Shown piece by piece: positions 18,132-26,719 of a stretch of 55,714 nt of DNA. The first letter of the stretch is position 1. Each line of letters opens with the position of its first letter. The notes beneath the pieces were generated by a model, which saw only the letters and a list, made by a program, of their open reading frames with translations, was not told the DNA's origin and did no database searches. This DNA is from Oscillospiraceae bacterium (GTDB lineage: Bacteria; Bacillota; Clostridia; Oscillospirales; Oscillospiraceae): assembly GCA_017398625.1 (NCBI GenBank), contig JAFQFP010000028.1, positions 1 through 55,714 on the forward strand, read 5' to 3'. The position numbers and the translations under genes are program-made.

Positions 18132-20177
18132 TTATCTCGCCCACTCGGTGATCAGCAGACCGGGCACCAGCCACACGAGCTGATACAGCAGCATATTCAC
18201 CGGGGTCAGCAGCGCCGTCTCTCCCAGATACATCAGCGCTGCAATGGCAGCCAGCCCCAAAACGCCGCCCAATATCTGCACCACTACACCGAAAATGCTG
18301 CTCCTGCGCAGGGATCGGGCACCGGTGAGGGCGCAGGCATAGGAAACAAGACCGGGTCTTGTGACCAGTGCCAGCGAGCTACTTCCCTCGGGGATCTGCT
18401 TTGCGGAAAGCTCCTGCCGCTGGGCATACTCCGGGAAACTCATACGCCGGGTGTTTACATTGAAGCGGCTGCGGATAAAGCTCTCTGTCAGCATAAAATC
18501 GTTGCTGACCAGAACAGGCCGCACAGAGCGACGGGAGCAAAGCGCGGAAATTCCCATAGCGGCAGCCTTCTGCTTGCTGTAGGTCACTGCTACCAGACCG
18601 CAGAACTCTCCGTCGATGGCGATATACACCGCCAGATTCACTCTGGTCTCCTCCGGCAGGTCAACGCCCATGGAGCGTAGGAAATTCATATCACCCACCA
18701 GAACGCTTTCGCCCCGAACCTCGCCGCCGATGCCGCCGTCCCCCTCTGCCCGCAGGCTCTGGGCCTTATAGCGGCGGCAGTTGCGGCTCTCTACCAGATG
18801 GTCAAACAGAGGCACCAGACCGCCACCGTCGGCGGTGATCAAGGCAGCAGCATAGGCGATGACCTGATCCGGATCCCGATGTCCGTAGAATTTTACACCG
18901 TTTAGCTTGCAGGAGCCTGTGGGGAACAGGTCACTGTGGGTCACGGGGAACTTTGTGCGTCGGCACAGCTCCCGAATGCCCCGCCAACCGCAAAATACGG
19001 TGCCTAAAGTGTGAAGTCTCTTTTCCTGCAGCGCCATAGGCCGGGTCAGGCTGACGAAGGATGCCACGGGAACCGCCGCCAAAGCGGCAGCCGCCGTGAC
19101 CTGCAGGGCAAAGGAAATGCTCTTATGGAGCAGCCATGCCCCAACACCGCAGCCGATGCACAGCAGCATGGCGATGAAGGCGTACCAGCACTGTGCCTTT
19201 TCCGGACCGGAGCTGCGGCGGTAATTGTCCATAAAATGCTCCGGCTCTCCATCCCCACGCAGGATGCCCGGCATGCCGTCATGGTAATCGGGGCAGGTAT
19301 ACATTCCGTCAAGACGGGTCGCCTTGCGCAAAGTGTCCATCTGCGCCATTTCGGTGCTGCGCCGGTGATATGCCGCCCACAGCGACATCGTCACCTGCAG
19401 GCTGAACGCCGCGCAGCAGGGCACACGCTGCTCCCGCAGGCAGAACCAACCGTCGGCACAGCATACCGCAAAAGTAAACACCAGCATGGAATTCAAGGTA
19501 AATCTGCCGCGGAAGATGGACGCCACCCCATCCAAAAGCTGGTGGCTTCCCAACAGCGCAGATAACAGCAGCGCAAAAAACTGCCCAAACACCATCAGCT
19601 TGACCCGGCTCTCCGGAATCTTTCCGGCAGCATACAGCGCCATCACTCCGGCGGAAAGCAGTGCCACAAACAGGCTGATAAAGATCAAAACCTGCAGCTT
19701 TCCCAGACCCTTTTCACTGAGCTCATAGTACCGCTTCTCCGGGCCCTCGATCAGCTTCCGCTTCAGCTCCCGCAGGCGGGAACGGGGCTGAAACCGAATG
19801 GGCTCCGGTGGGACATACTCACCCATGTGGTTTTCATAGTCCGGCTGCCACTGTTCGGTAAAGGGCTCCGGTGCAGGCTCCGGCACAGGCGCTTCCTCCT
19901 GCGGCGGCTGTTCGCTCTCCGGCGCAGGCTCCTCCCGAAGCTGCTCCAAGCCCTCCAGCCGCACCGTATCTCCGGTAAGCTTCGACCTCTTTTTCAGCTT
20001 CACCGGCTCGACCTTCACTGTCTCGGCAAGCACATTGGGCAGGGGCTGGGTATCGCTCAGCTCCCCTTCCTCAGCATCCGGCAGATCCTCCGAGGCAAAT
20101 TCCAGCAGAATATCGTCAAGATCCAGCTCCAGATCTGCACCTTCCGGCTCCACGGTCTGAATATCCTGTTCGTCCAT
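18132..20177 (-). CDS. P-type-ATPase-like membrane protein lacking the phosphorylation motif
   Basis: A 681-residue protein. Residues 1-130 are acidic and proline-rich, probably disordered. Paired helices follow at about 160-215 and then at 330-385, and two more close the C-terminus (ILGGVLGLAAIAALMYLG and MLLYQLVWLVPGLLI). Between them, KLNGVKFYGHRDPDQVIAYA and GGIGGEVRGESVLVGDMNFL ... VYIAIDGEFCGLVAVTYSKQK resemble the nucleotide-binding and actuator-facing parts of P1-type ATPases. Where DKTGT should stand the sequence reads HSDLFPTGSCKLNG, so the phospho-acceptor signature is gone; no TGE actuator loop is seen. It is likely a non-transporting relative with another role. It starts 10 nt after rlmB in the same operon. 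Confidence 0.6.
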   Translation of the reverse strand: MDEQDIQTVEPEGADLELDLDDILLEFASEDLPDAEEGELSDTQPLPNVLAETVKVEPVKLKKRSKLTGDTVRLEGLEQLREEPAPESEQPPQEEAPVPEPAPEPFTEQWQPDYENHMGEYVPPEPIRFQPRSRLRELKRKLIEGPEKRYYELSEKGLGKLQVLIFISLFVALLSAGVMALYAAGKIPESRVKLMVFGQFFALLLSALLGSHQLLDGVASIFRGRFTLNSMLVFTFAVCCADGWFCLREQRVPCCAAFSLQVTMSLWAAYHRRSTEMAQMDTLRKATRLDGMYTCPDYHDGMPGILRGDGEPEHFMDNYRRSSGPEKAQCWYAFIAMLLCIGCGVGAWLLHKSISFALQVTAAAALAAVPVASFVSLTRPMALQEKRLHTLGTVFCGWRGIRELCRRTKFPVTHSDLFPTGSCKLNGVKFYGHRDPDQVIAYAAALITADGGGLVPLFDHLVESRNCRRYKAQSLRAEGDGGIGGEVRGESVLVGDMNFLRSMGVDLPEETRVNLAVYIAIDGEFCGLVAVTYSKQKAAAMGISALCSRRSVRPVLVSNDFMLTESFIRSRFNVNTRRMSFPEYAQRQELSAKQIPEGSSSLALVTRPGLVSYACALTGARSLRRSSIFGVVVQILGGVLGLAAIAALMYLGETALLTPVNMLLYQLVWLVPGLLITEWAR

Positions 20178-20187
20178 AAAAAACCTC

Positions 20188-20991
20188 CTATTTGCTTAGG
20201 CGCTGCCGCACCGCCTCGTACAGCAGGATAGACGCGGCAGCAGAAGCATTCAGCGAAGAAATGCTGCCACGCATAGGGATATGCACCGTCACATCGCAGC
20301 TTTGCCGCACCAAACGGCTCATTCCGTCCCCCTCAGAGCCGATGACGATGGCTGTTCTGCCGGTGAGGTCTGCTTCATACATGGGGATGGAGCCCTCGGC
20401 AGCCGTGCCGAAGATCCACACACCCTTCTGCTTCAGTTCCTCGATGGTAGCGGTGATATTGGTGACCCTTGCCACCTTCATATACTCCACCGCGCCTGCG
20501 GATGCCTTCGCCACCGTTGCGGTAAGTCCCACACTGCGCCGCTTGGGAATGATCACGCCGTGGGCACCGGCACACTCGGCGCTGCGGAGGATCGCGCCCA
20601 GATTGTGAGGATCCGACAGCTCATCGCAGATCACGATCAGCGGCTCCTCTCCCCGTTCCCGGGCAGAATCCAAGATCTCATCCACGGTGGCATACTCCCG
20701 GGCAGCGGCTTGGGCAATGATGCCCTGATGGGAATGGCTGGTGCTCATCATATCCAGCTTGCGGCGATCAACGCTGACTACCACCGCTCCGGCTTCCTTT
20801 GCCTGCGCTGCCAGACGCTGCAGCGCCCGGTCAGTCTCTCCGGAGGCAACAAACACCTTATCGATGGTCCGTCCGCTGCGCAGCGCTTCCGTCACCGCGT
20901 TGCGGCCCTCCAGCTGACACTCATTGATCTCCTCCTCGCCTGCATTTCGGCGGGGTTCATAGTTTTCTCTTCTCGGACGGCGTTCCTTCAT
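20188..20991 (-). CDS. rlmB: 23S rRNA (guanosine-2'-O-)-methyltransferase RlmB, SpoU family
   Basis: A 267-residue SPOUT methyltransferase of the TrmH/RlmB group, which methylates G2251 (E. coli numbering) of 23S rRNA. A basic N-terminal tail (about 25 residues) precedes the substrate-binding domain starting LEGRNAVTEALRSG. The knotted SAM domain has the three SpoU motifs: DELSDPHNLGAILRSAECAG, AIVIGSEGDGMSRLV and IPMRGSISSLNASAAASILLYE. The start at 20991 lies behind a good promoter. Confidence 0.94.
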   Translation of the reverse strand: MKERRPRRENYEPRRNAGEEEINECQLEGRNAVTEALRSGRTIDKVFVASGETDRALQRLAAQAKEAGAVVVSVDRRKLDMMSTSHSHQGIIAQAAAREYATVDEILDSARERGEEPLIVICDELSDPHNLGAILRSAECAGAHGVIIPKRRSVGLTATVAKASAGAVEYMKVARVTNITATIEELKQKGVWIFGTAAEGSIPMYEADLTGRTAIVIGSEGDGMSRLVRQSCDVTVHIPMRGSISSLNASAAASILLYEAVRQRLSK

Positions 20992-21048
20992 AACCGATCA
21001 TCTCCCTGTTCCAGACGCAAATGGTCATAGCTTCTCAATTTACCTAGT

Positions 21049-21077
21049 ATTATAGCAAAGTTTTGCCCGGGGCACAA
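21049..21077 (-). promoter_or_regulatory. Promoter for rlmB
   Basis: Leftward TTGTGC (21077-21072), 17-bp spacer, TATAAT (21054-21049). Confidence 0.7.
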
Positions 21078-21148
21078 CTGTTTTTTTGCTGGCATCAATT
21101 TTATCCCAATTTTAACAGAAAATTTACGGGAAATAGGAGGTTCTTTCG

Positions 21149-21177
21149 TTGCAGGCAGGGAAAAAATGTGATATGAT
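21149..21177 (+). promoter_or_regulatory. Promoter for ftsH
   Basis: TTGCAG (21149-21154), 17-bp spacer, TATGAT (21172-21177), 39 bp before the ftsH start, which follows GAAAGGAG. Confidence 0.75.
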
Positions 21178-21216
21178 GAGCAAAAACTATGACTACCCCC
21201 GAAAGGAGACATCCGA

Positions 21217-23238
21217 ATGGAGCAAAATAACCAGCCCCAAAAGCCCCAAAACAACGGCAGCAACGACAAGCGGCCTAAGGGCAATCTGTGGGGCACGCTG
21301 ATCGTTTCCATTGCCATCATTCTGGGCATCAGCCTGATCTTCAATGCCATTTCCGACAGCCAGTACACCGAAACCACATGGTCTGCCTTTTTGCAGGACA
21401 AGGAGAGCGGCAATCTGTCAGAAGTGCTGCTTAAGGATGACCGGATCATCTATCTGACCAAGGAAGAAGCCGCAAAGCCCGCCGAGTCCCAAAAGGCATG
21501 CTTTACCGGTCTGCCCTCCGGCGGCGATAAAATGGCGCTGGCGGCAGAGCTGCACGCCATGGGCGTTATCGTGAATGACGAGATCGTGGAGGATAACTCC
21601 ATGATCATCATGATCCTTTACTACGCCTTTATGTTCGGCATCATTTTCTTCACCATGCGTATGCTCAGCAGGCGCATGAGCGGTGAGGGCATGATGGGCG
21701 GCTTTGGCAAGAGCAAAGCAAAGGTCTATATGGAAAAGCAGACCGGCGTTACCTTCAAGGATGTCGCCGGACAGGACGAGGCTAAGGAATCCCTACAGGA
21801 GATCATCGATTTCCTCCACAATCCCCAAAAATACACCGAGATCGGCGCAAAGCTGCCCAAGGGCGCTCTGCTGGTGGGCTCTCCCGGTACCGGTAAGACC
21901 CTGCTGGCTAAGGCTGTGGCAGGCGAAGCCAATGTGCCTTTCTTCTCCATCTCCGGCTCCGACTTCGTGGAAATGTTCGTGGGCATGGGTGCCAGCCGGG
22001 TCCGCGACCTGTTCCAGCAGGCGGCAAAGGTGGCTCCGTGCATCATCTTCATTGACGAGATCGATGCGGTGGGCCGCTCCCGTGACAACCGCTACGGCGG
22101 CAACTCCGAGCAGGAGCAAACCTTGAACCAGCTTCTGGGCGAAATCGACGGCTTCGATTCCACCAAGGGCATCGTATGCCTTGCCGCCACCAACCGTCCC
22201 GAGATCCTTGACAAGGCGCTGCTGCGTCCCGGCCGTTTTGACCGGCGGATCATCGTAGACCGCCCCAACCTGCAGGGCAGATTGGACACGCTGAAGGTAC
22301 ACACCCGGAAGATCAAGCTTGCCGAGGATGTGGATCTGCAGAAGATCGCGCAGGCAACCGCCGGTGCCGTCGGTGCCGACCTTGCCAATCTGGTAAACGA
22401 AGCCGCTCTGCGGGCAGTACGCCACGGACGCAAGGCGGTGAATCAGGAGGATCTGATGGTCTCCTTCGAGACCGTGATCGCCGGCACAGAAAAGAAAAAC
22501 ACCGTCCTTTCCGATACGGAAAAGCGGCTGGTTGCCTATCACGAGGTGGGTCACGCGCTGGTCGCTGCGCTGGATAAAAAGGCGCAGCCGGTTTCCAAGA
22601 TCACCATCGTGCCCCATACCACCGGTGCTCTGGGCTATACCATGTACCTGCCGGAGGAGGAAAAGTACCTCTCCACCAAGGAGGAGCTGCTGAGTGAGCT
22701 TCGTGCCCTGCTGGGCGGTAGAGCCGCGGAGCAGGTGGTGTTCGGTGTCAAGACCACCGGCGCTGCCAACGATATCCAGAGAGCAACCTCTCTGGCAAAG
22801 AACATGGTCGCCCTCTATGGTATGAGCGATGAGCTGGGTCTGATGGCACCTGCCACTGTCCATAACCAGTATCTGGAGGGTCAGAGCTATATGGATTGCT
22901 CTCAGGAGACAGCGGCTAAGGTGGACGATGCCGTGAAGAAGCTGCTGGAGGACTGCTACCGGGATACGGTGGCGGCACTGACCGGTCACCGGGCACTGCT
23001 GGACGAGATCGCCCAGTTCCTGCTGGTAAAGGAGACCATCACCGGCGACGAGCTGATGGCTTTCGTCAACCGGGAAAACGAAGCCCCCGCAGCGGAAACC
23101 CCCGCAGAAGAAATCTCCGCAACGGAATCCCCCGCAGAAGAAATCTCCGCAACGGAATCCCCCGCAGAAGAAATCTCCGCAACGGAATCCCCCGCAGAAG
23201 AAATCTCCGCAACGGAATCCCCCGCAGAGGAAGAGTAA
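21217..23238 (+). CDS. ftsH: ATP-dependent zinc metalloprotease FtsH
   Basis: A 673-residue membrane AAA+ protease that degrades membrane and regulatory proteins. Two N-terminal helices (about 24-46 and 128-148) flank a small external domain. The AAA domain has Walker A GSPGTGKT (about 221-228), Walker [13 protein letters not shown] and the SRH region [20 protein letters not shown]. The zinc site is HEVGH at about 442-446. The C-terminus after residue 625 is unusual: perfect ten-residue repeats ([10 protein letters not shown]) that add an acidic tail absent from ordinary FtsH. A strong terminator follows the stop. Confidence 0.97.
   Translation: MEQNNQPQKPQNNGSNDKRPKGNLWGTLIVSIAIILGISLIFNAISDSQYTETTWSAFLQDKESGNLSEVLLKDDRIIYLTKEEAAKPAESQKACFTGLPSGGDKMALAAELHAMGVIVNDEIVEDNSMIIMILYYAFMFGIIFFTMRMLSRRMSGEGMMGGFGKSKAKVYMEKQTGVTFKDVAGQDEAKESLQEIIDFLHNPQKYTEIGAKLPKGALLVGSPGTGKTLLAKAVAGEANVPFFSISGSDFVEMFVGMGASRVRDLFQQAAKVAPCIIFIDEIDAVGRSRDNRYGGNSEQEQTLNQLLGEIDGFDSTKGIVCLAATNRPEILDKALLRPGRFDRRIIVDRPNLQGRLDTLKVHTRKIKLAEDVDLQKIAQATAGAVGADLANLVNEAALRAVRHGRKAVNQEDLMVSFETVIAGTEKKNTVLSDTEKRLVAYHEVGHALVAALDKKAQPVSKITIVPHTTGALGYTMYLPEEEKYLSTKEELLSELRALLGGRAAEQVVFGVKTTGAANDIQRATSLAKNMVALYGMSDELGLMAPATVHNQYLEGQSYMDCSQETAAKVDDAVKKLLEDCYRDTVAALTGHRALLDEIAQFLLVKETITGDELMAFVNRENEAPAAETPAEEISATESPAEEISATESPAEEISATESPAEEISATESPAEEE
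23101..23230. repeat. 30-bp perfect tandem repeat in the 3' end of ftsH
   Basis: Four identical 30-bp units (23101-23220) plus a partial fifth. Each begins cccgcagaagaaatctccgc. The unit is a multiple of three, so copy-number change keeps the frame. Confidence 0.97.
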
Positions 23239-23241
23239 CGA

Positions 23242-23278
23242 AACGGCAGATGGTTTACACCATCTGCCGTTCTTTTTT
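23242..23278 (+). terminator. Terminator after ftsH
   Basis: AACGGCAGATGGT-ttac-ACCATCTGCCGTT perfect 13-bp stem followed by TCTTTTTT. Confidence 0.92.
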
Positions 23279-23283
23279 AGGAA

Positions 23284-24084
23284 TTAGGGACGCAGACCCA
23301 GACCGCCCTCCAGCGTAACGGTCTCGCCGGTCATATACTTGAAATCGGGGTGGGCAAGCTGCACGCAGACTCTGCCGATATCCGCTTCGGGTCTGCCGAA
23401 GTAGCCCATGGGCGGGGTGTGGACATTCTTGGCAAAGGCATCGGGATATGCCTTCTGGAACTGCTCAAGCTGTGCTGTCCATGCCAGCGGGCAGACCACA
23501 TTCACATTGATGCCGTCCTTTGCCCACTCGGTAGCCGCCACACGGCTCAAGCCGCGGATGCCCTCCTTGGCAGCGGCATAGGCACATTGACCGTAGTTGC
23601 CGAACAGACCTGCGCCGGAAGCGAAGTTGATCACGCTGCCCTTTGCCTTGGCAAGGTAGGGGTAGCAGGCCTGCATATAGTGGAAGGTGGCGTACAGACC
23701 GGAGTACAGCGCCAGATCAAACTGTGCTACGGTATGATCCGCCAGCGTCACACCGGAAGCGGAAGCCTGCGCATTGTTGATCAGCACATCGATGCTGCCA
23801 AAGGCGGCAACGGTCTGCTCCGCCACAGACTTGGCAATGGCGGCATTATCGGAGCCTGCGGAGATGTCTGCCTGAATGGGCAGCACCTTCACGCCGTACA
23901 GCCGCTCCAGCTCCTCCTTGGCATCCTCCAGCTTCTTCACATTCCGTCCGGTGATAACGATGTTTGCGCCCTCCTTGGCGTAAGCGGTGGCAATGCCGTA
24001 GCCGATGGAGCCTGCGCTGCCGTCATCCAGCACAGCTCTGCCGCCGCCGGTGATCACAACGGTTTTTCCTTCAAAGTAGCCCAT
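23284..24084 (-). CDS. Short-chain dehydrogenase/reductase
   Basis: A 266-residue classical SDR with an NAD(P)-binding Rossmann fold. The N-terminal glycine motif is stretched (TGGGRAVLDDGSAGSIGYG instead of TGxxxGIG). NNAQAS replaces the usual NNAG; the catalytic serine lies in VINFASGAG and the Tyr-Lys pair in YAAAKEG. The C-terminus YMTGETVTLEGGLGLRP is typical of the family. The start at 24084 has GGAGG and a good promoter. The substrate cannot be told from sequence; it is not part of an evident pathway cluster. Confidence 0.88.
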   Translation of the reverse strand: MGYFEGKTVVITGGGRAVLDDGSAGSIGYGIATAYAKEGANIVITGRNVKKLEDAKEELERLYGVKVLPIQADISAGSDNAAIAKSVAEQTVAAFGSIDVLINNAQASASGVTLADHTVAQFDLALYSGLYATFHYMQACYPYLAKAKGSVINFASGAGLFGNYGQCAYAAAKEGIRGLSRVAATEWAKDGINVNVVCPLAWTAQLEQFQKAYPDAFAKNVHTPPMGYFGRPEADIGRVCVQLAHPDFKYMTGETVTLEGGLGLRP

Positions 24085-24117
24085 AAAAATTACCTCCATT
24101 TGTAGATTTGTAGCTTC

Positions 24118-24146
24118 ATTATAGCCATACCGCCCCAGAAAGGCAA
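24118..24146 (-). promoter_or_regulatory. Promoter for the SDR gene
   Basis: Leftward TTGCCT (24146-24141), 17-bp spacer, TATAAT (24123-24118). Confidence 0.75.
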
Positions 24147-24189
24147 GTATTTTTTCAGAATAGTCAGTAGACACCGGCGGTGCTGCAAC

Positions 24190-24227
24190 AAATAAAGGGG
24201 CAGCTACAGGTATCCCCTCATTTATTT
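24190..24227. terminator. Hairpin beside tRNA-end repeat copy 1
   Basis: AAATAAAGGGG ... CCCCTcATTTATTT stem with A and T runs at the two ends. It precedes repeat copy 1 in the same way that terminators precede copy 2 and tRNA-Arg. Confidence 0.65.
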
Positions 24228-24363
24228 GGTACGGCGGGAGGGACTCGTTTGCATTTTTGCCCTTGCGTGAGACGGGCAAAAATTAAGGTAGCCACCAGTT
24301 TTTGAACTGGTGGCAGCAATATGCCACCGGCATATTGCATTTTATCTTTCGAGCCCCTTCCTC
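24226..24363. repeat. tRNA-Arg-end-derived repeat, copy 1
   Basis: Begins with a slightly diverged copy (18 of 20) of the tRNA-Arg 3' end (GGTACGGCGGGAGGGACTCG). It then has three internal hairpins: TTTTGCCC/GGGCAAAA, GCCACCAG/CTGGTGGC and GCAATATGCC/GGCATATTGC. It closes with an inverted copy of the first motif (CGAGCCCCTTCC). About 100 bases of the centre are identical to copy 2 at 29027-29165. Confidence 0.9.
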
Positions 24364-24371
24364 TGCGTAAG

Positions 24372-24414
24372 AATAAAAGACGCAGTGGATGTATCATCCA
24401 CTGCATCTTTTATT
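24372..24414. terminator. Hairpin like the tRNA-Arg terminator
   Basis: AATAAAAGACGCAGTGGA-tgtatca-TCCACTGCATCTTTTATT; 17 of 18 pairs. It has the same outer arms and a similar loop as the hairpin at 29174-29216. Confidence 0.75.
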
Positions 24415-24423
24415 GTATTTGGG

Positions 24424-24441
24424 CGCATATTTTGATAGAAA
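24424..24441. repeat. Left inverted end of the defence island
   Basis: CGCATATTTTGATAGAAA; its inverted partner at 28872-28889 reads CGCATATTTTAGTAGAAA on the other strand (16 of 18 identical). Confidence 0.6.
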
Positions 24442-24447
24442 CGCCTA

Positions 24448-24540
24448 GGGGGGTGCAAATTCCCATTTAGGGGGGTGCATCGCCTCAAAAGGGGGTGCAT
24501 TTTAGTGAGGCGGGGGGTGTATTTCACAGAGGGGGGTGCA
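24448..24540. repeat. Five G-run direct repeats (GGGGGGTGCA), about 21-bp period
   Basis: G(5-6)TGCA or G6TGTA units start at 24448, 24470, 24491, 24512 and 24531, spaced 22, 21, 21 and 19 bp. They fill the gap between the left inverted end and the Shedu-like gene stop. The spacing of about two helical turns suggests protein-binding iterons. Confidence 0.85.
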
Positions 24541-24609
24541 AAAGCTACTTTTCTTCGCAAAAAACGCACGAATTATCTACTTTTCGCACATTGGAAATCA
24601 GCATATTTC

Positions 24610-25725
24610 CTAGAACGGCAAATCAATATTCTCAAATGGGTCAGGCTCTTCAACCGCTGCCTCCCCAACAATGAATTTAGCCCGTTCGTATAGTTCATCA
24701 AAAGTAATTATTTCGGGATTATGCAGTGAGCGTCTATAACGTTCAAATGAGTTTCGCTTGTTTCGATCAGTTAATTGAGATGCTCGACCAATAATTACGA
24801 TTCCTTTTGGGGAAACGGTATGAACTCCTTGGAGTGCATCACGATTCTGGTCACTACGAGATCCGGTAATTTCCCACTCTGCACAATTTGCTTGTACTTG
24901 AGCAATTGCACCGGTTAGATCGTTGCTAACACCATAGGCACCATTGCGATACGCTTGCGACTGCAACAAATGAGTATCCGGTCGCTTAATCTCCACTAAG
25001 CAGGTAAACTTAGTATCGCCTTCTGTATGAGTTAGGTAGTCGCCACGCTCGCCGCCCCTACCCGAAATGTCAGCGCCGCCATAGTTTGGCTGCGATTGTG
25101 TAATATTAAGTATCTGGTATCGCAAACCATAACCAAAAATCCACTTGTTCTCATCAAAGAACTTCTGCCAGGTTCCTTCCGTCAAAGTTGAATCTTTTAG
25201 CATTTTTTCAAATTGAACAAGCACCTGAGATCGGCTTAGTTGGATTTGCGATAGTGCAAGTCTTGTGGCAATGTCTGGATTGGCGGCTGCAAATTGAGTC
25301 CAAACATCCTCTCCCAGATTTTTATCGAGCAACTCTGTAATTATTTGCGCCTTATTTGCATCTGTGATTATCAGCGAAGCTGCATCCGCAATGACATACT
25401 CTCTTTCACCGTAACGGATACCTCGGCTTTCCAGCAGCTCGTAAAGTTCTGTGATTTTTTGATACAGCAACTGAAGTGCCTCTGTAGGCAGTTCAATTTT
25501 TACGCCATCATCTGCATGAAGTTCGTTGAAGTTTGTAGGAACGATTTCATTGTAGCTTCCATCAACATTTTTACGATATCGTATTACGCGACCTCTAACA
25601 CCGCCCGAATGCATTTCAGCTTTGAATACCGTTCGTGTGCGTTTGGTATCTTCAAGCACAAACTCTTGCGGAATATCCAAAAAATCACGTCCGAGGCTTT
25701 TTGTTGTAATTGTTTTATCGTCCAT
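24610..25725 (-). CDS. Shedu-like (SduA, DUF4263) nuclease
   Basis: A 371-residue protein. The C-terminal half has the DUF4263/Shedu pattern: WQKFFDENKWIFGYG, then a PD-(D/E)xK-type core with D in RGDYLT and E-x-K in CLVEIKRPDTHLL, followed by AIAQVQANCAEW, SPKGIVIIGRASQL and IITFDELYERAKFI. The N-terminal about 170 residues vary in this family and may sense the target. Shedu proteins are known single-gene anti-phage nucleases. Here the gene is the last of a four-gene leftward operon, 22 nt after a C5 methyltransferase, so it might instead act with that enzyme (inference). Base use is AT-richer than flanking core genes. Confidence 0.82.
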   Translation of the reverse strand: MDDKTITTKSLGRDFLDIPQEFVLEDTKRTRTVFKAEMHSGGVRGRVIRYRKNVDGSYNEIVPTNFNELHADDGVKIELPTEALQLLYQKITELYELLESRGIRYGEREYVIADAASLIITDANKAQIITELLDKNLGEDVWTQFAAANPDIATRLALSQIQLSRSQVLVQFEKMLKDSTLTEGTWQKFFDENKWIFGYGLRYQILNITQSQPNYGGADISGRGGERGDYLTHTEGDTKFTCLVEIKRPDTHLLQSQAYRNGAYGVSNDLTGAIAQVQANCAEWEITGSRSDQNRDALQGVHTVSPKGIVIIGRASQLTDRNKRNSFERYRRSLHNPEIITFDELYERAKFIVGEAAVEEPDPFENIDLPF

Positions 25726-25747
25726 AGTGCCTCCACAATAATTGTTT

Positions 25748-26704
25748 TTAATGATATGGTTTTTTCATTATGACCGCATAAATCTGTTTTGCAATATATC
25801 GAACAACCGGAACAGACACCGAATTTCCGATTTGCTTATATGTGTTTTCAAGCGTAATTGTTTTGGGAAAGCCGAAGCTATCTGGGAAGCCCTGAAAGCG
25901 CAAACACTCCCTAGGTGTTAGTTTCCGAACTCCATAGTCATCCCGGATAAGGTGAACCTGATTCTTTTGAGTACCCATGGACGCCGTTAGGGTGGGACAC
26001 ATATGATTTTGGGTGATCTTGATACTGGAGTGGTACACCCGATATATTGAATCTTTGCGTTTGACAATTTCCTGCGCAGCGAGAGAAAAGGGATCACTAT
26101 CCGTATAGTAATATACATCTCGCACTCGCTTGGCTTGGTCGATGATATCAGAGATTTTTACTTTTAATTCCGTTGGTTCCGGAAAAGAAAAGCAATCACA
26201 ATCTTCTATCTGCCGAAATGCCACAATATATATTCGATCACGGATCTGGGGCACATTGCCGTATTCTGATGCTCGCATTACCCGGTAGCGAATATAATAG
26301 CCGTATTCGATTAGCGTGTTATAGATCACATGGAATGTGCGACCATTGTCGTGCTGGATTAGGTTGGCTACATTCTCTAAGAAAACAAAACGAGGATTAT
26401 GCGATTTAATGAAACGGGCAATCTCAAAAAAGAGATTGCCCCGATCATCATGAAAACCTTGTTGCTTTCCGGCTATAGAAAATGATTGGCACGGAAAACC
26501 AGCGGCGATCACATCGACAGAAGGCAGACTATCAGCATTAACTTTCCGGACATCTTGCTCAATCAGCAATGTGTCTCGAAAATTAGCCCTATAGGTTTCG
26601 CACGCAGCATGGTCTTTTTCGATTGCCCAAGCAATTTCATAACCAGCTTGTATAAAACCCAAATCAATTCCTCCTATGCCGGAGAAAAGGCTGCCTACCT
26701 TCAT
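25748..26704 (-). CDS. DNA (cytosine-5) methyltransferase, second enzyme
   Basis: A 318-residue C5-cytosine methyltransferase. Motif I is SLFSGIGGIDLGFIQAG, motif IV carries the catalytic Cys in GFPCQSFSIAG, motif VI is FVFLENVANL, motif VIII has the form QIRDRIYIVAF, and motifs IX/X are RKLTPRECLRFQGFPDSF and YKQIGNSVSVPV. All catalytic motifs are present, so it should be active. The target-recognition part (about residues 180-245) differs from that of the HaeIII-like enzyme next door, so a different sequence specificity is likely. It lies 15 nt after the endonuclease gene. Confidence 0.92.
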   Translation of the reverse strand: MKVGSLFSGIGGIDLGFIQAGYEIAWAIEKDHAACETYRANFRDTLLIEQDVRKVNADSLPSVDVIAAGFPCQSFSIAGKQQGFHDDRGNLFFEIARFIKSHNPRFVFLENVANLIQHDNGRTFHVIYNTLIEYGYYIRYRVMRASEYGNVPQIRDRIYIVAFRQIEDCDCFSFPEPTELKVKISDIIDQAKRVRDVYYYTDSDPFSLAAQEIVKRKDSIYRVYHSSIKITQNHMCPTLTASMGTQKNQVHLIRDDYGVRKLTPRECLRFQGFPDSFGFPKTITLENTYKQIGNSVSVPVVRYIAKQIYAVIMKKPYH

Positions 26705-26719
26705 TTGGACCTCCCGATA

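Noticed and set aside
24218-24406. Small leftward frame sharing LPPVQKLVATLIFARLTQ with one at 28878-29120
   Set aside because: Both fall in the tRNA-derived repeat, and the conserved unit is the DNA with its hairpins; no ribosome site.
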